Of a stretch of DNA of 64,000 bases, positions 11,374-35,400 are shown in pieces. Position 1 is the stretch's first letter. The number at the start of each line of letters is the position of its first letter. A model generated the notes under the pieces. That model made no database searches, was not told the DNA's origin, and saw nothing but the letters and a program-made list of their open reading frames with translations. The stretch covers positions 95,770,805 through 95,834,804 of the forward strand of contig OX104111.1 in assembly GCA_944474755.1 (NCBI GenBank), given 5' to 3'. The translations under genes were made by a program, and so were the position numbers. Origin of the DNA: Limnoperna fortunei. Taxonomy: Eukaryota > Mollusca > Bivalvia > Mytilida > Modiolidae.

Positions 11374-11820
11374 TTATATTGCTGTTTGTTATTTATTTAT
11401 ACCACCAGTTATAGTGGTAGATAATGTTTATTGTAAAATGTGCTTAAGCAAATTTAATTGAAGAGAAAACTAATATTTGAATGTTTTTATATAAAGTGGT
11501 GTGAATATGTATAACACATTTTAGATTTCATTCATTTCTTCTAGTGCAGAGTTTTTTTCGTCTTCAAAATTTTAATATTTTTACATTCAAAAGACACACT
11601 TTTCCAGATGAGATGATGGAACACTTTACTATTGTAAATATAGGACGTTAAAACTTGTCACAGCATCAACAGACATAACATAGTTTCAATATATTTTACT
11701 GTCTGTAGAAAATTTTGTTTATTTGTAAAGTAATTTTAGATTTGTTGAGAATACCTTAACATAAGGTAAATAATATCTATTAGTGTTTATAGTCATATGT
11801 ATAATAAAGAACTATAAATA
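11374..11820 (+). terminator. CENPC: CENPC 3' UTR and poly(A) signal
   Basis: About 430 bp of AT-rich sequence follows the TGA. The clearest AATAAA is at 11803-11808. The convergent calcyphosin-like gene has its most distal stop at 12884, so the two genes' 3' ends are about 1 kb apart. Confidence 0.5.
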
Positions 11821-11944
11821 GCTTCATTGTCAGTAATGATCTGTGGCAGATGAAGGGTGCTTTTAAAATTAGTTCTTAGCACTCATTTACAGAAAACCTT
11901 TCAAATGAGCATGGGTTTTTTGTACCCTGTAGACCAAGATAGTA

Positions 11945-12375
11945 CATTGAAGGGATTGGTATGTCAAGGCTTTAGGGATCCTGGATACATTGCTGGCCTA
12001 GGGTTTGGTATATCAAGGGTTGCTGGTCACATTGCTGGGTTTGGTGTATTAAGGTATCCGACCCATAATTGAAATCACCGTTTAATTTAATTTTCAACCA
12101 AGAAATACAGCTTTATTAAATTAATCTATTGCTAATTAATGATACAAATTAAATATATTGTTTTATTTTGAGTCAATGTTAACAGTTTTGAGCATAAAAG
12201 TCAGTTACTCAAATGGTAGTTCCGAGGTTTGCCGAAGATAACCGAGGTCTGCTCTATTGAAAAACAACGGACATCCGGGACACAAAATATGATCACGTGG
12301 TCAATTGTGGGTCCGGATACCTTAAGGGTTTTTGGATTCCTGGATACATAGCTGGCATAGTGTTTGGTAGATTGC
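11945..12375. repeat. ~50-bp minisatellite interrupted by a TTAA element
   Basis: Units built on TTGGTATATCAAGGGTT, GGATCCTGGATACAT and GCTGGCATAG-like phrases run from about 11957 to 12050. They resume at 12326 (GGGTTTTTGGATTCCTGG) to about 12373. The break is exactly the inverted-repeat element at 12053-12321. Located between the convergent CENPC and calcyphosin-like 3' ends. Confidence 0.65.
12053..12321. mobile_element. TTAA-flanked short inverted-repeat element
   Basis: TTAA at 12049-12052 and 12322-12325 flanks inverted repeats GGTATCCG(G)ACCCA(T/C)AATTGA of about 20 bp. TTAA target choice and the missing coding sequence fit a non-autonomous piggyBac- or Kolobok-type element; which of these is inference. 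Confidence 0.7.
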
Positions 12376-12883
12376 AAATTTTAAGCCAGTCAGATTTATA
12401 CCAGACTAATACATCAATGATATGATGGCTTTAAAAATGTTTTAAGCATTTCATTTCTATAATATATTATTTTGGTATACACACATTTGTCCATGAGCTG
12501 TAATAATTGGCAGAAATATTTGCCTTCATTGCATTGTAAGGGTGCCATCCAGTTCAATCTGGTCAAGTGATATTAGGCAGATATATTTATCTAACATACT
12601 ATGCTTACTTTAAGATAAAACCACCTAAAAAACGATGATCCATGGAATAAGTATGTTGGTTAGAATTAATACAACAATCTGTAGCATTTTAATTTTATTT
12701 TTTTAGTTTACATTGAATTATGATTGTCACAAAAACAAAATCAGTTACATATGAAAGAACACCTAAAATAAAGATAAAACAAGACTGTTTTAATAATTGG
12801 AACAAATTCTTGTGTGATATGTGGACATGTTTATTCCTTAGATTTATGGTCCCTTGTAATACATTCATCTGAAATGAGTGTGT

Positions 12884-25184
<12,301 letters not shown>

Positions 25185-26352
25185 CTTTTAATGTTCCTAG
25201 CTGTATTCTTCCCGCCTGTCACAAGAAAATTCTATGTAAACACTTGTAGCTAATGCTATGTAACTTATGCAGCCGATCTTGCAACGCAAAACAATATGAA
25301 AATTTATATAATCAATATATAAAAATAACTTACTCACCTTTACACGTACTGAAATTGCTATATTATGGACGAAACAGCTGTCAATCTAATTTATATCGAT
25401 CTGTTCAGACATGTGGACTCGACATTATTTACTTCCTTTACCATTGGCAACGGGGAGACTTCATTTTGTTTTTTGAGCTAATTACATTATGATATAACGA
25501 TAACATATCCCCGGGTCACTGCACTTAATTTAATTAATTAGACAGTTTTGAAAGATTATAATTTATAATGTTCTGATATTTTTGACACTTTAGTAAAAGG
25601 CATACTTCATTTTTGATAGAGCTTATGAAAACACATTTTATTGGCTAAGCAAATAAATATAAAAAGCACAAAATTTTAAAATCCAATGCTGATCAGCATT
25701 CAAAAACATTAAAATTAATAACTGTATATAAAAAATAACAATAGAAATGACACCTCATTTAAAGCCGTATTGATACCTTCTTTTAATCAAAATTCATAAT
25801 TTTGAAATATGTTAATTGGAATGCCAGGGCTATGCCTAGTTTGAACAGTTCTATACGAGGTGCCTATTCCACTACATATGGTGCTTGTGTTTAAATATAG
25901 TGTTTGCAAACTTACATGTGGTGCCTTTTGACTTTATAAATAGTGCTTTAGATTTTTTATGTGACTTTCTGTTCTTATAAACGGTGCTTTCAACTTAATT
26001 ATGTAGGTTTCTGTCTTTATATGATGATAAAAAGGTATGTATCGATATATACAGCGTTAAAGATATTAATACATAACATAACATTTTTTTATTTTCCAAA
26101 TCAGGAGCCCACATGGAGCAAAGGAAGGTTTACAAATATCAGAGGAAAGAATATGATTTACAGACATATTAAGAGACACAATTAAAGATTATCAGCCATT
26201 GTAACAAATGTAGTATTTAATAAAGAAATTAATTATAAAATTTCTTCTCTTCGTCTTTTTTACACTCCATAAAAGCCCGCAAAAATCCAGCGTGTTAATA
26301 TGCGTTTTTGTACTTTAAATACAAAATAGGGCATCTAATGGGACATTAAATG
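25185..26352. other. Upstream flank of CAPSL, no gene seen
   Basis: It should contain the CAPSL promoter and any 5' UTR exon, but no motif can be assigned. A short open stretch after a CAAATCAG acceptor at about 26103 (EPTWSKGRFTNIRG...) ends in TAA, with AATAAA at 26218. It could be a terminal exon but has no partner or known domain. Confidence 0.3.
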
Positions 26353-26743
26353 ATACCCCGCCACGATATTCATCAATAGTTAAATATATTTGTATATACT
26401 ACTATACTGTATATACCATACATCCACTATATACTAGTATATAGAGATAGAAAGAAATGAGTTTATCTTTCTTAGACCAGAAAATTTCATTATTGTCAAA
26501 TTTTGAAAATTTATAAAGTGGCAAAACTTCAATAATATTTTTCGGATCATCCTGAAAATTGAACTTGACCTGTATTTTATTGTACTGAACAGCTGTGCAG
26601 AATAACATTCACATCCCTTGAGGCGTTTTCAAGTTATCATCTGGAAACCTTCTGGGGACGGACGGACAGACGGACGGACGGACAGACACCAAACGAAACT
26701 GAGGGTATAACATAATACCTCGCCACTTCGTGTGGCGGGGTAT
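26353..26743. mobile_element. Inverted-repeat element with ATACCCCGCCAC ends
   Basis: ATACCCCGCCACGA at 26353 is inverted as TGTGGCGGGGTAT at 26731-26743. The right end also forms a CCTCGCCACTTCGTGTGGCG hairpin. The interior includes a GGACGGACAGACGG microsatellite (about 26653-26685). No coding capacity. Confidence 0.65.
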
Positions 26744-26750
26744 AAAAATT

Positions 26751-27296
26751 CAGGGCCGTAAATTATATGTAGTCATATAGGCAACTGCCTCCTATTGCAA
26801 ACTGGCAAAAAAAAAGTTGTGACCAAAAATAAAATAAAATGAAATAAAAGTAAAAAAGAGAAAAGAGAGAGAAAAGGAAGAGATAAATAAAAACAAATTA
26901 TAAGTACAAATGTCATTGTTGTATTATCTATATTCTACGAGTATAATAAAGGTTTGACAAATTCGCGATTGATGGTATTTCGTCAGTTTAATAAACTGAG
27001 CTATTTTGGAATGAATGTAATTAACTAAATATACCACCTTTTCTGTGTGCATCTACGTTAAATTAATATCAAACCCAAGACAGTAAAATTTTTATAGTAT
27101 CTCGGTAAACAAAATTCAGAGTTTTATACACTAAACCCCCATCATATAAACCAATGGAAAGCACCACAGGATTTGCCAGATAGCAGGATAATGCACAAAA
27201 ATGTGCTCAGCTTGAGGGGGGCTAGGCCTCCCAGACCCACCCTCCACCACCCGCATTTACTGCCTCCCCTTATTCCAAACACAATTTACGGCCCTG
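26751..27296. mobile_element. hAT-like element with CAGGGCCGTAAATT ends
   Basis: Perfect 14-bp terminal inverted repeats at 26751-26764 and 27283-27296, separated by 518 bp with no transposase frame. It directly abuts the previous element. No clear target duplication was found. Confidence 0.6.
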
Positions 27297-27599
27297 AAAC
27301 TGAAAATATTTAACATTTTTGTACACGTTGTTTGATATACAATTTTACAAACTGCAGCTCATCTCTATCGTTCTTAATACTATAAAAAAATAATATAAAC
27401 AAACAGACGGCCAAATTTAATAATAATAGTACACAATTTTACAGGTGAATTGCCAATTTACCACCATGTTCCGAACGCCTGTCCAATTTATTACCCTGTT
27501 CCGAACCCCCGTCCAATTGGTTTTTTGACTAATCAAGAAACAGAATTACGATCACGTGACTTGCTTTTTCATGAGGTCAAAGGGTAAAAAGTGAATATA

Positions 27600-27890
27600 A
27601 TACCGACTGCGTCGGAAAAAATATGAATACAATAAAATGTACCATATGCTTGTTAATTTGAACAGTCTATACTGAATTTAGCAGTGGCTGACAAGATCTG
27701 AGGGTCTTCATTACTTAAAAGAAAAATTAACTGATTATCATTATCAAGATTGCCAAAAATTTGGAAATTTTCTAGAAGCAAGTTCAAATAAGTTGACCCT
27801 ATTAGTATTATGTTTAGTACATCTGCATACAAAATGGACTTCATTTTCGACTTCATTTAAAGAACAATTTTTACAATATCTCTCTAATCT
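27600..27890 (-). mobile_element. 3' part of LINE C, cut off by LINE B
   Basis: The minus strand encodes RYCKNCSLNEVENEVHFVC, the C-x2-C...H-x3-C tail of a LINE reverse transcriptase. A frameshifted FLLSNEDPQI...AKFSIDC follows. It starts abruptly at the junction with LINE B near 27890, and the residues expected before it are at 36364 and beyond. See the nested-LINE finding. Confidence 0.7.
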
Positions 27891-28419
27891 GCAGCAATCA
27901 TATCCTCCGATGACACCTGCAATTATGGCAAGCCCATTTATGACCCCACCCATGACACAAAATATTGAATTATCATTAAAAGAACTGTCAGAAAATGTCC
28001 AATGTGGAGAATAAATTGTCAAAGTTAGATAAAATAGAGGAAAGATTGGATGTTTTAGACAAGAGGTTTAAGGGAATAGATTCTGAGATATGCAATTGCA
28101 AACAACGCATAAGTGTCCTTGAACAGTCCGCCCAATTCTTATCCGACGTACATGAACACAAAGCGCTAAAAACTAAAATTGAAAGATTATCGGATAATGT
28201 TGAGTCAGCCAAATCGTTCAGCTCTAAAGTTTTAGATATGGAAGTACAAAGTCTTCAAAACAATTTACTGTTCTTCGCGATCGAAGAAAAACCTTATGTG
28301 AAAGTCGATAGAAACTCTAATACTAATAATAACGAAAACGAAGTGCAAAATGAAAACTGTGTAGAAACTATTCGAAATTTTCTTGAAAAAGAAATGAAGT
28401 TTGAGAGCACGGAAGCGTT

Positions 28420-31400
28420 AGTGTAAACATATTTTATTCGTGGTACTGAACATAGTTAATACATCGTATACAATGTTAGGATTCGGAAACAAGTCACAGA
28501 CTTATAAATTAATCCGTTTCCTATAGATATTACAGTTACATTAATAATACTCAATGGGTAAAAACTATTTACAACATAAGCGAATAAACTTGTATATTTT
28601 GTAACAGAAGTGATATATAAAATAAATTATGGATACAGGAAAACACAGGAAAACACTGATGAGGTTTTAGTGCAGAGATGAGGTTTTAATCAAATCGCTT
28701 TGTACTAAGTATATATTCTTGAACTGTCAAAAATAAATTAACATTTTCTTCGTATGATAGGTCAGGTGAGCCATATAATAGTGTCTGAACAGGTAAATTA
28801 TTGACGATGTTGCTAAGATGATGTTGGCGTTGTTGATTGAAAAGTGGGCAGTGTAATAAGTAGTGAATTGTTGTCTCAACTTCTCCACAATGACAAAGCG
28901 GCGAATCAACTATATTTTTAACGTACAAGTCCCGTTTCAGGGAGCTACATTCCATTCGTAATCTAGAATGAAGTATTTGTGCTATTCTCTTCCCGACAAA
29001 ATAATATTGTGGGTTTTGTTGGGCCTTCATCTGCGCAGTCTTGAAGGATGAAACTGACGCACTTAGCTTCGTGCATTCAGGTATCAAATTCCAAGACCGT
29101 ACAGTTGAAGGCACAAAATAGTTTGAATAGAGTGCTGTTCTAGTTCGAACAGGTGGAATGGTGGATCTATTCCTAGTGTTGTGGCTGTGGATGTTACTTA
29201 GTGAGTCCGGTATTAGGTCAGAGAGGTATGGAGGGGTCAAACGCTTTTTCATTTTATAAAAGTAAGTCAGTCTATGAGATTCTCTTCGCTCACTGAGTTC
29301 CAACCAACCCGTCTCAATATAATGTTTTTCAAGGGAGACTAATCTGGTTGCTCCGGTTACTATCCTGGCGGCCTCAACCTGTACCCTTTCCACTTTGTCT
29401 ACAAGGTTTTTTACATTAGAATCCCATATTACATCCGCATATTCTAATATAGGACGAATATAGGTTAGATAAACAATTTCCAATGTTTTTCGATCGAGGA
29501 TAAATTTAAATTTTCGTAAAACATTAATACGTTTATATGCCTTTTCTACTATGAATTCAATATGTTTATTCCATGTGCCATCATTTGAGATATATACTCC
29601 AAGATGTTTGTGACTGGATACTTCATTCACCAGTACGTTATTCCTATAAAGGTTCGGATGGTCTGGTTTGTGAAGTTTCCTTGTTATTGTCATTGTCTCT
29701 GTTTTGTGAGGGTTAAAGCTGACTAACCATTTAGAAGACCATGTATGTATTTTTTCAATATCACTATTCAAAACATTCGCTGCCACACTGGGACTATCAA
29801 CAATTAAGTAGAGACTGGTGTCGTCAGCAAATAATTTGATAGTAGACTGAATATCAGTTACAATATCGTTAATAAAGATGATAAAAAGAAGAGGCCCCAG
29901 GATAGACCCTTGAGGAACACCAGCTTTTACAATACCCCAGTCCGATGACGAACTATTTATTACTACCCTTTGTTTCCTTCCTGATAAATAATTTTCAACC
30001 CATTTTAATAAAGTGCCTTTGATACCAGATGCCTCTAGTTTACATAATAATCCCCGATGCCATACTCTATCAAATGCTTTACTGATATCACAAAATACAA
30101 CCCTTACTTCTTTTCCATCATCTAATGCTTTTCCAAAGTCGTTCGTGATTTTTAGAAGTTGATTAATAGCAGGATCCCCTGGAGTGAAACCAGACTGATT
30201 TGGTGTGATCGTTTGGTTAATACGTAGATAATTGTGGATATGTTTGTAAATACATCTTTCCATGACTTTACCAATTACACTGATAAGTGAAATAGGTCTA
30301 CAATTTCTATAGTCACTCGGCGAGTCTTTCTTGAACACGGGTGTTACATTGGCATTTTTCCATGTAGTTGGATATATGCCAACTGTTAAAGACAAATTAA
30401 ACAGTCTACACAAAGGATACTTTAGTACAGTGGAGGCTTCTTTTAGGAGTCGTGGATTTATGCAATCTGGACCAGATGCTTTAGATGTATCTAGGGAATT
30501 AATTATGTCCTCAACCTCGTTTTCTGTGATGTCGTTGCAAGTAAGTCCGTCTGTCTGAGTGTCTGGTATGTCCGGGGTGGGATGGTTAGTGTCGTTTAGG
30601 TCTGATTGTCTGCAAAAGTATTTATTAAATATTTCAGCCTTTTGTTTGTCGTCACAAATCAAATCATTATCAGTCTGTAAGGGGGGAACACTACAATTGT
30701 TAATAGTGTCGCAGTTTAAGAGTAATTTTATTAATTTCCAATACTGTTTACCTCCCCTGACTTCAGTTGAGATATTGGAAGCGATCTTTGAGAAAAAAAC
30801 ACTCTTGGAGTCTAGAACAAGTTTCGTACACCTATTTCTAATGGTTCGAAACTTGGTCCAGTGTCCAACAGAGTTAGTTCTTTTTGCCTTCTTATGTGCT
30901 CGATTTTTCTGTCGAATACTTTTCCTAATCTCAGTGGTTAGCCAAGGAGGATCGTTTTTCCTAATGGTAACGGTACGATTAGGTATATTTTGGTGGGCCT
31001 TTTCCAAAATTATGTCAGTAATAGCTGATGCTATGTCGTCGACGTCATTTGAAACAAATATGTCATTCCATTTGATGTTTGAAAGTTGATTTCGGTACGA
31101 TTCATAATTTCCTTTTTCGTATACAAAGATTTTACGTTTGAATGATTTACATGGCTTGGAAGGCTGATCGAGGATACCTACTACGGGTAGATGGTACCGT
31201 ACTTGATCAAGTAGTGGAGGACCAACGTATGAGGTCAAAACACTTCTTGTATTATTTACTAATATGAGATCAAGTAATGAAGAGCTGTGCTCTGTAATAT
31301 ATGTCGGCTCTGAGATAAGTTGATGAAGACTAAATTGAGTTTTTATCATACCTATTCTGTCGTCAGAGTCACCCCTTATTTGATTAACATTGAAGTCCCC

Positions 31401-32143
31401 AGTCACAATAATGTCCAGATTAGTTGAGGAAGCCAAATCAAGTGATTGTTCAACCTCCTCCCATACCTGGACATTACTATTCAGGGGAATATAAAAGGTT
31501 CCATATAAATATTTCTTATATTTAAATTTAATTTCAACCCATAAACATTCAACATTACCGACTTGTAAGTCATGTCGAATGCAACAATTCACATTATCTT
31601 TAACATAAACAATCACACCACCACCAATTCTACCCACCCTGTCTCTACGAAACGGAGGTTTATACCCTGTTAGCATTATGTCTGATTCATTAATTTTAGG
31701 GGATAGCCAGCTCTCAGTGAACGATAGAATCTCATGATTGCAGAATGCAGCCGCAATAAGTTCAAGCTTAGGAACAATACTTTGGACGTTTAAGTGTACA
31801 AATGAGATGCAATGATTAACGCTATAGCTAGAAAAAGAGCTGTTCGTAGATAAGGTTGATTCTGGTCCAGGGTTTGGTTCGATTCCTGATATTAGCAACA
31901 ATATACAAATTACTTTCAGATAATAAAAAATGTTACCTTTATATGCTTGTAATGGATTGTTATCAGAATTGTTTTTACACTTGTCGTAGGAGTTATGGTT
32001 GTCAACAACATCATACAATACATTTCTAAATATAAAGTGCAATATAATAAATACATAGAATGCGTTACTACCATGTTCTATATACAGTGCAATGCAAACA
32101 AGGTCTATTAATGATAATCGTTTATTCCTTTTGACAGTACAAG
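28420..32143 (-). mobile_element. LINE A: apparently complete LINE inserted in LINE B
   Basis: The 11-bp direct repeat ACGGAAGCGTT at 28409-28419 and 32144-32154 flanks the element exactly where LINE B ORF1 breaks off (STEA | TEAF). On the minus strand it has about 100 nt of 5' leader, one long ORF and about 265 nt of 3' UTR with no poly(A), ending AATAAAATATGTTTACACT. The intact ORF and perfect target duplication make it the youngest LINE here. Confidence 0.9.
28686..32042 (-). CDS. LINE A endonuclease-reverse transcriptase, 1118 aa, intact
   Basis: It nicks target DNA and reverse-transcribes the element RNA. Residues 37-51 form a hydrophobic stretch, followed by a 2A-like GIEPNPGP at 53-60. 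APE endonuclease about 78-300: HLNVQS (Asn85), FTESWL (Glu110), GGGVIVYV, TGDFN (GDFN 215-218), LLDLILVNN. Reverse transcriptase about 520-800: YRNCRPISLISVIGKVME, FCDISKAFDRVWH, GVPQGSILGPLLFIIFIND and catalytic FADD at about 737-740. The C-terminal Cys-His knuckle LCHCGEVETTIHYLLHC follows. Single-ORF layout and motif spacing fit the CR1/Jockey group; the exact clade is uncertain. Confidence 0.92.
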   Translation of the reverse strand: MHFIFRNVLYDVVDNHNSYDKCKNNSDNNPLQAYKGNIFYYLKVICILLLISGIEPNPGPESTLSTNSSFSSYSVNHCISFVHLNVQSIVPKLELIAAAFCNHEILSFTESWLSPKINESDIMLTGYKPPFRRDRVGRIGGGVIVYVKDNVNCCIRHDLQVGNVECLWVEIKFKYKKYLYGTFYIPLNSNVQVWEEVEQSLDLASSTNLDIIVTGDFNVNQIRGDSDDRIGMIKTQFSLHQLISEPTYITEHSSSLLDLILVNNTRSVLTSYVGPPLLDQVRYHLPVVGILDQPSKPCKSFKRKIFVYEKGNYESYRNQLSNIKWNDIFVSNDVDDIASAITDIILEKAHQNIPNRTVTIRKNDPPWLTTEIRKSIRQKNRAHKKAKRTNSVGHWTKFRTIRNRCTKLVLDSKSVFFSKIASNISTEVRGGKQYWKLIKLLLNCDTINNCSVPPLQTDNDLICDDKQKAEIFNKYFCRQSDLNDTNHPTPDIPDTQTDGLTCNDITENEVEDIINSLDTSKASGPDCINPRLLKEASTVLKYPLCRLFNLSLTVGIYPTTWKNANVTPVFKKDSPSDYRNCRPISLISVIGKVMERCIYKHIHNYLRINQTITPNQSGFTPGDPAINQLLKITNDFGKALDDGKEVRVVFCDISKAFDRVWHRGLLCKLEASGIKGTLLKWVENYLSGRKQRVVINSSSSDWGIVKAGVPQGSILGPLLFIIFINDIVTDIQSTIKLFADDTSLYLIVDSPSVAANVLNSDIEKIHTWSSKWLVSFNPHKTETMTITRKLHKPDHPNLYRNNVLVNEVSSHKHLGVYISNDGTWNKHIEFIVEKAYKRINVLRKFKFILDRKTLEIVYLTYIRPILEYADVIWDSNVKNLVDKVERVQVEAARIVTGATRLVSLEKHYIETGWLELSERRESHRLTYFYKMKKRLTPPYLSDLIPDSLSNIHSHNTRNRSTIPPVRTRTALYSNYFVPSTVRSWNLIPECTKLSASVSSFKTAQMKAQQNPQYYFVGKRIAQILHSRLRMECSSLKRDLYVKNIVDSPLCHCGEVETTIHYLLHCPLFNQQRQHHLSNIVNNLPVQTLLYGSPDLSYEENVNLFLTVQEYILSTKRFD

Positions 32144-32439
32144 ACGGAAGCGTTTGTCATAGAAAAAGCGTACAGACTTGGTAAACGTAAAAGCGATAAA
32201 AAAATGCCAAGACCAATTGTTGTTAAATTTAGTAATTTAAAGGATAGGACAAAAGTTAAAAACGCGTCAAAGTCGACTGAAAGGCACGAAATACGGAGTC
32301 GGTCCGCAATATCCGATCGAGATAGTAGAACGGCGTAAAAAACTGGTACCAATCATGCTGAAGGAGCGTAAAAAGAAGAAAAATGCATATATTGTAGGAG
32401 ATAAGCTGTATATTGACGGGGAACTATGGCAAGGATAGG

Positions 32440-35400
32440 ACGGGAAAGCGGAGTGTGATACTACTGGCGATGGTCCTATTAAAATATGTTCGTGGAATAT
32501 ATCTAAAGGCTTACTTCGAAAATTATCCGATTGTGAATTTCAAGAAAAAGTGCAAAATTATGATGTAATATGTTTCTACGAGTGCTGGGTCAAACACCAG
32601 TCAGATTTTGAGTTAAAAGGTTTTGAGAAGAAATTTGTGTCAAGGTCAAAATGTAATGGGGCGGAGTTGTTGTATTCTACAGAAAATGGTTACATAGGTT
32701 TATAAATGTAGTCAAAGTAGATGATGATAGTATTATCTGGTTAAAGATTGATAAATCTATTATGAAAAATGGTCTTGATTTATATGTGTGCAGTTTATAT
32801 ACCCCCTGAAAATAATGTGTTTTATCGAAAATATAATGTTGATATATTTGATATATTGCAAGAACAAGTCGAACACTTCTCACACCTTGGAGCTGTCGCG
32901 GTAATTGGTGACTTGAAGAATGGACGAGTGGGAACTCATCCAGACTTTATTGAAAGAGATGTATTGAATAGTCAGTTAATGGAAAACTTAGATTTTTTGA
33001 ACTATGTTAGTGACTGTGAAGTTTCCGATCGACACACTGAAGACAGAAAAAGCCCAAATAGCTTTGGGAGACAAATCATAGAACTGTGCAAATCAACAGG
33101 TCTCAGAATCTGTAATGGACGTTTTGGTACAAACAGTGGTAATCTAACTTGTATTAATAAGAACGGGTCAAGTATTATTGATTATTGTTTAATTTCAGAT
33201 GCTTATTTTAGGGGCCTCGGTGGCCGAGTGGTCTAGGTAGTTCGTTTACCATTGATCACGTGGTCTGTCAACGCTGAGATTCCGGGTTCGATTCTCACTG
33301 CAGGCAGGGTGTACTCGACTCCAATCTTAATTGACAAGGATTGCCAGTTTTCCTACCGCAGGTCGGGGGTTCTCTCCGGGTACTCCGGCTTCCTCCCCCA
33401 ATAAAAACTGGACGCCATGAAATAGCTGAAAAATTGCTGAAAGTGGCGTTAAAACACCATTCAAACAAAACAGATGCATATTTTAGTCAGATAAAAAGAT
33501 TAACTGTTGAAGATTTTAACGTGTTCTCTTGTCAAGCCCCTTTAACTATTGAAATATGTACAAATTTTAAACGCGATAATGATTTGTTTAATTATACATG
33601 TACTTGTCCAACATATTGTTACAATAGAGTTAGGTGGGATGATGTGGATAAAGATAGCGTCGCGGCCGATCTGTTAAGTAATGCCCATAAATTTGGGGAT
33701 TTATTTAAAAGTTTGTCCGAGAACGAGGAAAATGTCGACAACTCAGTAACTCAGTTAAATGAACTACTTGTGACAATTTTCGAACAATATTCTAAAACCG
33801 AATGAAAATTTACAGAACACTGCGATCAGTGTGTACGAAATGACGGTAACGTTAAGAAAGCTAGTGTCTGTAACGACAAACCGTGGATAACAGATTACTG
33901 CAAGGAACTATATAGACAATATAAACGAGCGTTACGTGAATTTAACACTGATCATACAAATGAAAACAGAATAAAGCTGAATGTTGCGAAACAGAAGTTT
34001 AAAAGTACGGAACTTAGACTAAAACGAGAGTATAAGAATAACCAAGGCAACATGGTCAGTTTGTTAAGAAAAAACAATCCAAAAACATTCTACAAAAATT
34101 TTAAAAACTGCAGGAAAAATAAAATTAACTGTGTTTCTCTGGAACAGTTTGAGAGTCATTTTAGAAATTTAGTGTCTGGAACTGTTGATCCGACAATTGA
34201 CAACGACAATATTTATGAAAACGTGTTTGAAGAATTGGATCAGCCATTCACTGACGATGAAGTAATTAAATGTATACGGACTTTAAAGCGAAATAAGGCT
34301 GTCGGATATGATAATATATTGAACGAATATCTTAAATTTGGTAACAATTTAATGGTACAGGTTCTATGCAAGCTGTTTAATAACATTTTAAATTCTGGTA
34401 AATTTCCTGAACTGTGGGTAAAGTGTGTTATTGTACCCGTATATAAAAAAGGTGAGACTAGTGACCCCGCCAACTACCGAGGAATATCTTTAGTATCCCA
34501 TGTCGGCAAACTCTTTACCTCTTTGATAAATACAAGACTTTTGAGCTGGAGTGAACGGAATGATATCATCATTGATGCACAGTAAGGCTTCAAACCTGGG
34601 TACGGGACAGTCGATGCTATCTTTGCACTGCATTCTCTAATATGTAATACTCTAAGACAAGGTTAACGACTCTATTGTTGCTTTATTGATTATAGTACTG
34701 CTTTTGACAGTGTGGTACACTCAAAATTGTGGCAAAGATTAGTGAGATGCGGTTTAACAGGAAAGCTTTTGATTGTGATCAAATCTATGTACCAACAATT
34801 AAAATCTTGTGTTAAGTTAAATGGTCATTTTTCAAATTTCTTCAGTTATACTGTAGGGTTAATGCAAGGTGAATCTTTATCACCCTTGTTATACTCACTG
34901 TACGCAAACGATATGGAAACTGAATTGATTAATCAAAATTGTAAGTCATATGAGTTAAAAATGTTAAATTTATACTTACTGATGTATGCGGACGACATGG
35001 TGTTATTTAGTGAAAATGCAAATGACTTGCAAACTATGCTAGACACTCTTAATGCATATTCTATTGAATATAATTTGTACATAAACTTGTCAAAGACAAA
35101 AGTTGTAATATTTAGAAATAGAGGGAAGATCAAACCAGACGAAAGGTGGTTTTTAAATGGAAATTTAATTGAAATATGTAATGAATTTACATATTTGGGT
35201 GTTTTGTTTTATTATACTGGGAATTTTAGAAATACTCAAAGGAAATTGTCTGAACAAAGTCGTAAAGCAGTTTTTCATTTGTTTCATAAAATACAAGATG
35301 ATTATTATAATGTTGAAACCTTACTAGATTTATTTGATACTTATGTAGCAAGTATACTCAACTATGGTTCTGAAGTTTGGGGGCATCATAAAGCCCCTGA

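Larger units (their letters stand above)
27891..32438 (+). pseudogene. LINE B ORF1 (L1-like RNA-binding protein), split and frameshifted
   Basis: Pieces in order are a Pro/Met-rich N-terminus (27891-28011), a coiled coil (KLSKLDKIEERLDVLDKRF, from about 28010) and an RRM-like start (LQNNLLFFAIEEK, ending at STEAL 28421). After LINE A come AYRLGKRKS...PRPIVVKF (from 32144) and the C-terminal domain QYPIEIVERRKKLVPIMLKE, with stop TAG at 32436-32438. Frameshifts lie near 28000 and 32275. ORF1 proteins of this type bind their own RNA. Confidence 0.75.

Noticed and set aside
25961..26185. Possible terminal exon EPTWSKGRF... with AATAAA downstream
   Set aside because: The acceptor-like sequence and stop are suggestive, but there is no upstream exon, no known domain and only about 26 codons.
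30331..31089. Plus-strand ORFs of 75 and 176 codons
   Set aside because: They are antisense to the intact LINE A reverse transcriptase ORF and have no independent support.
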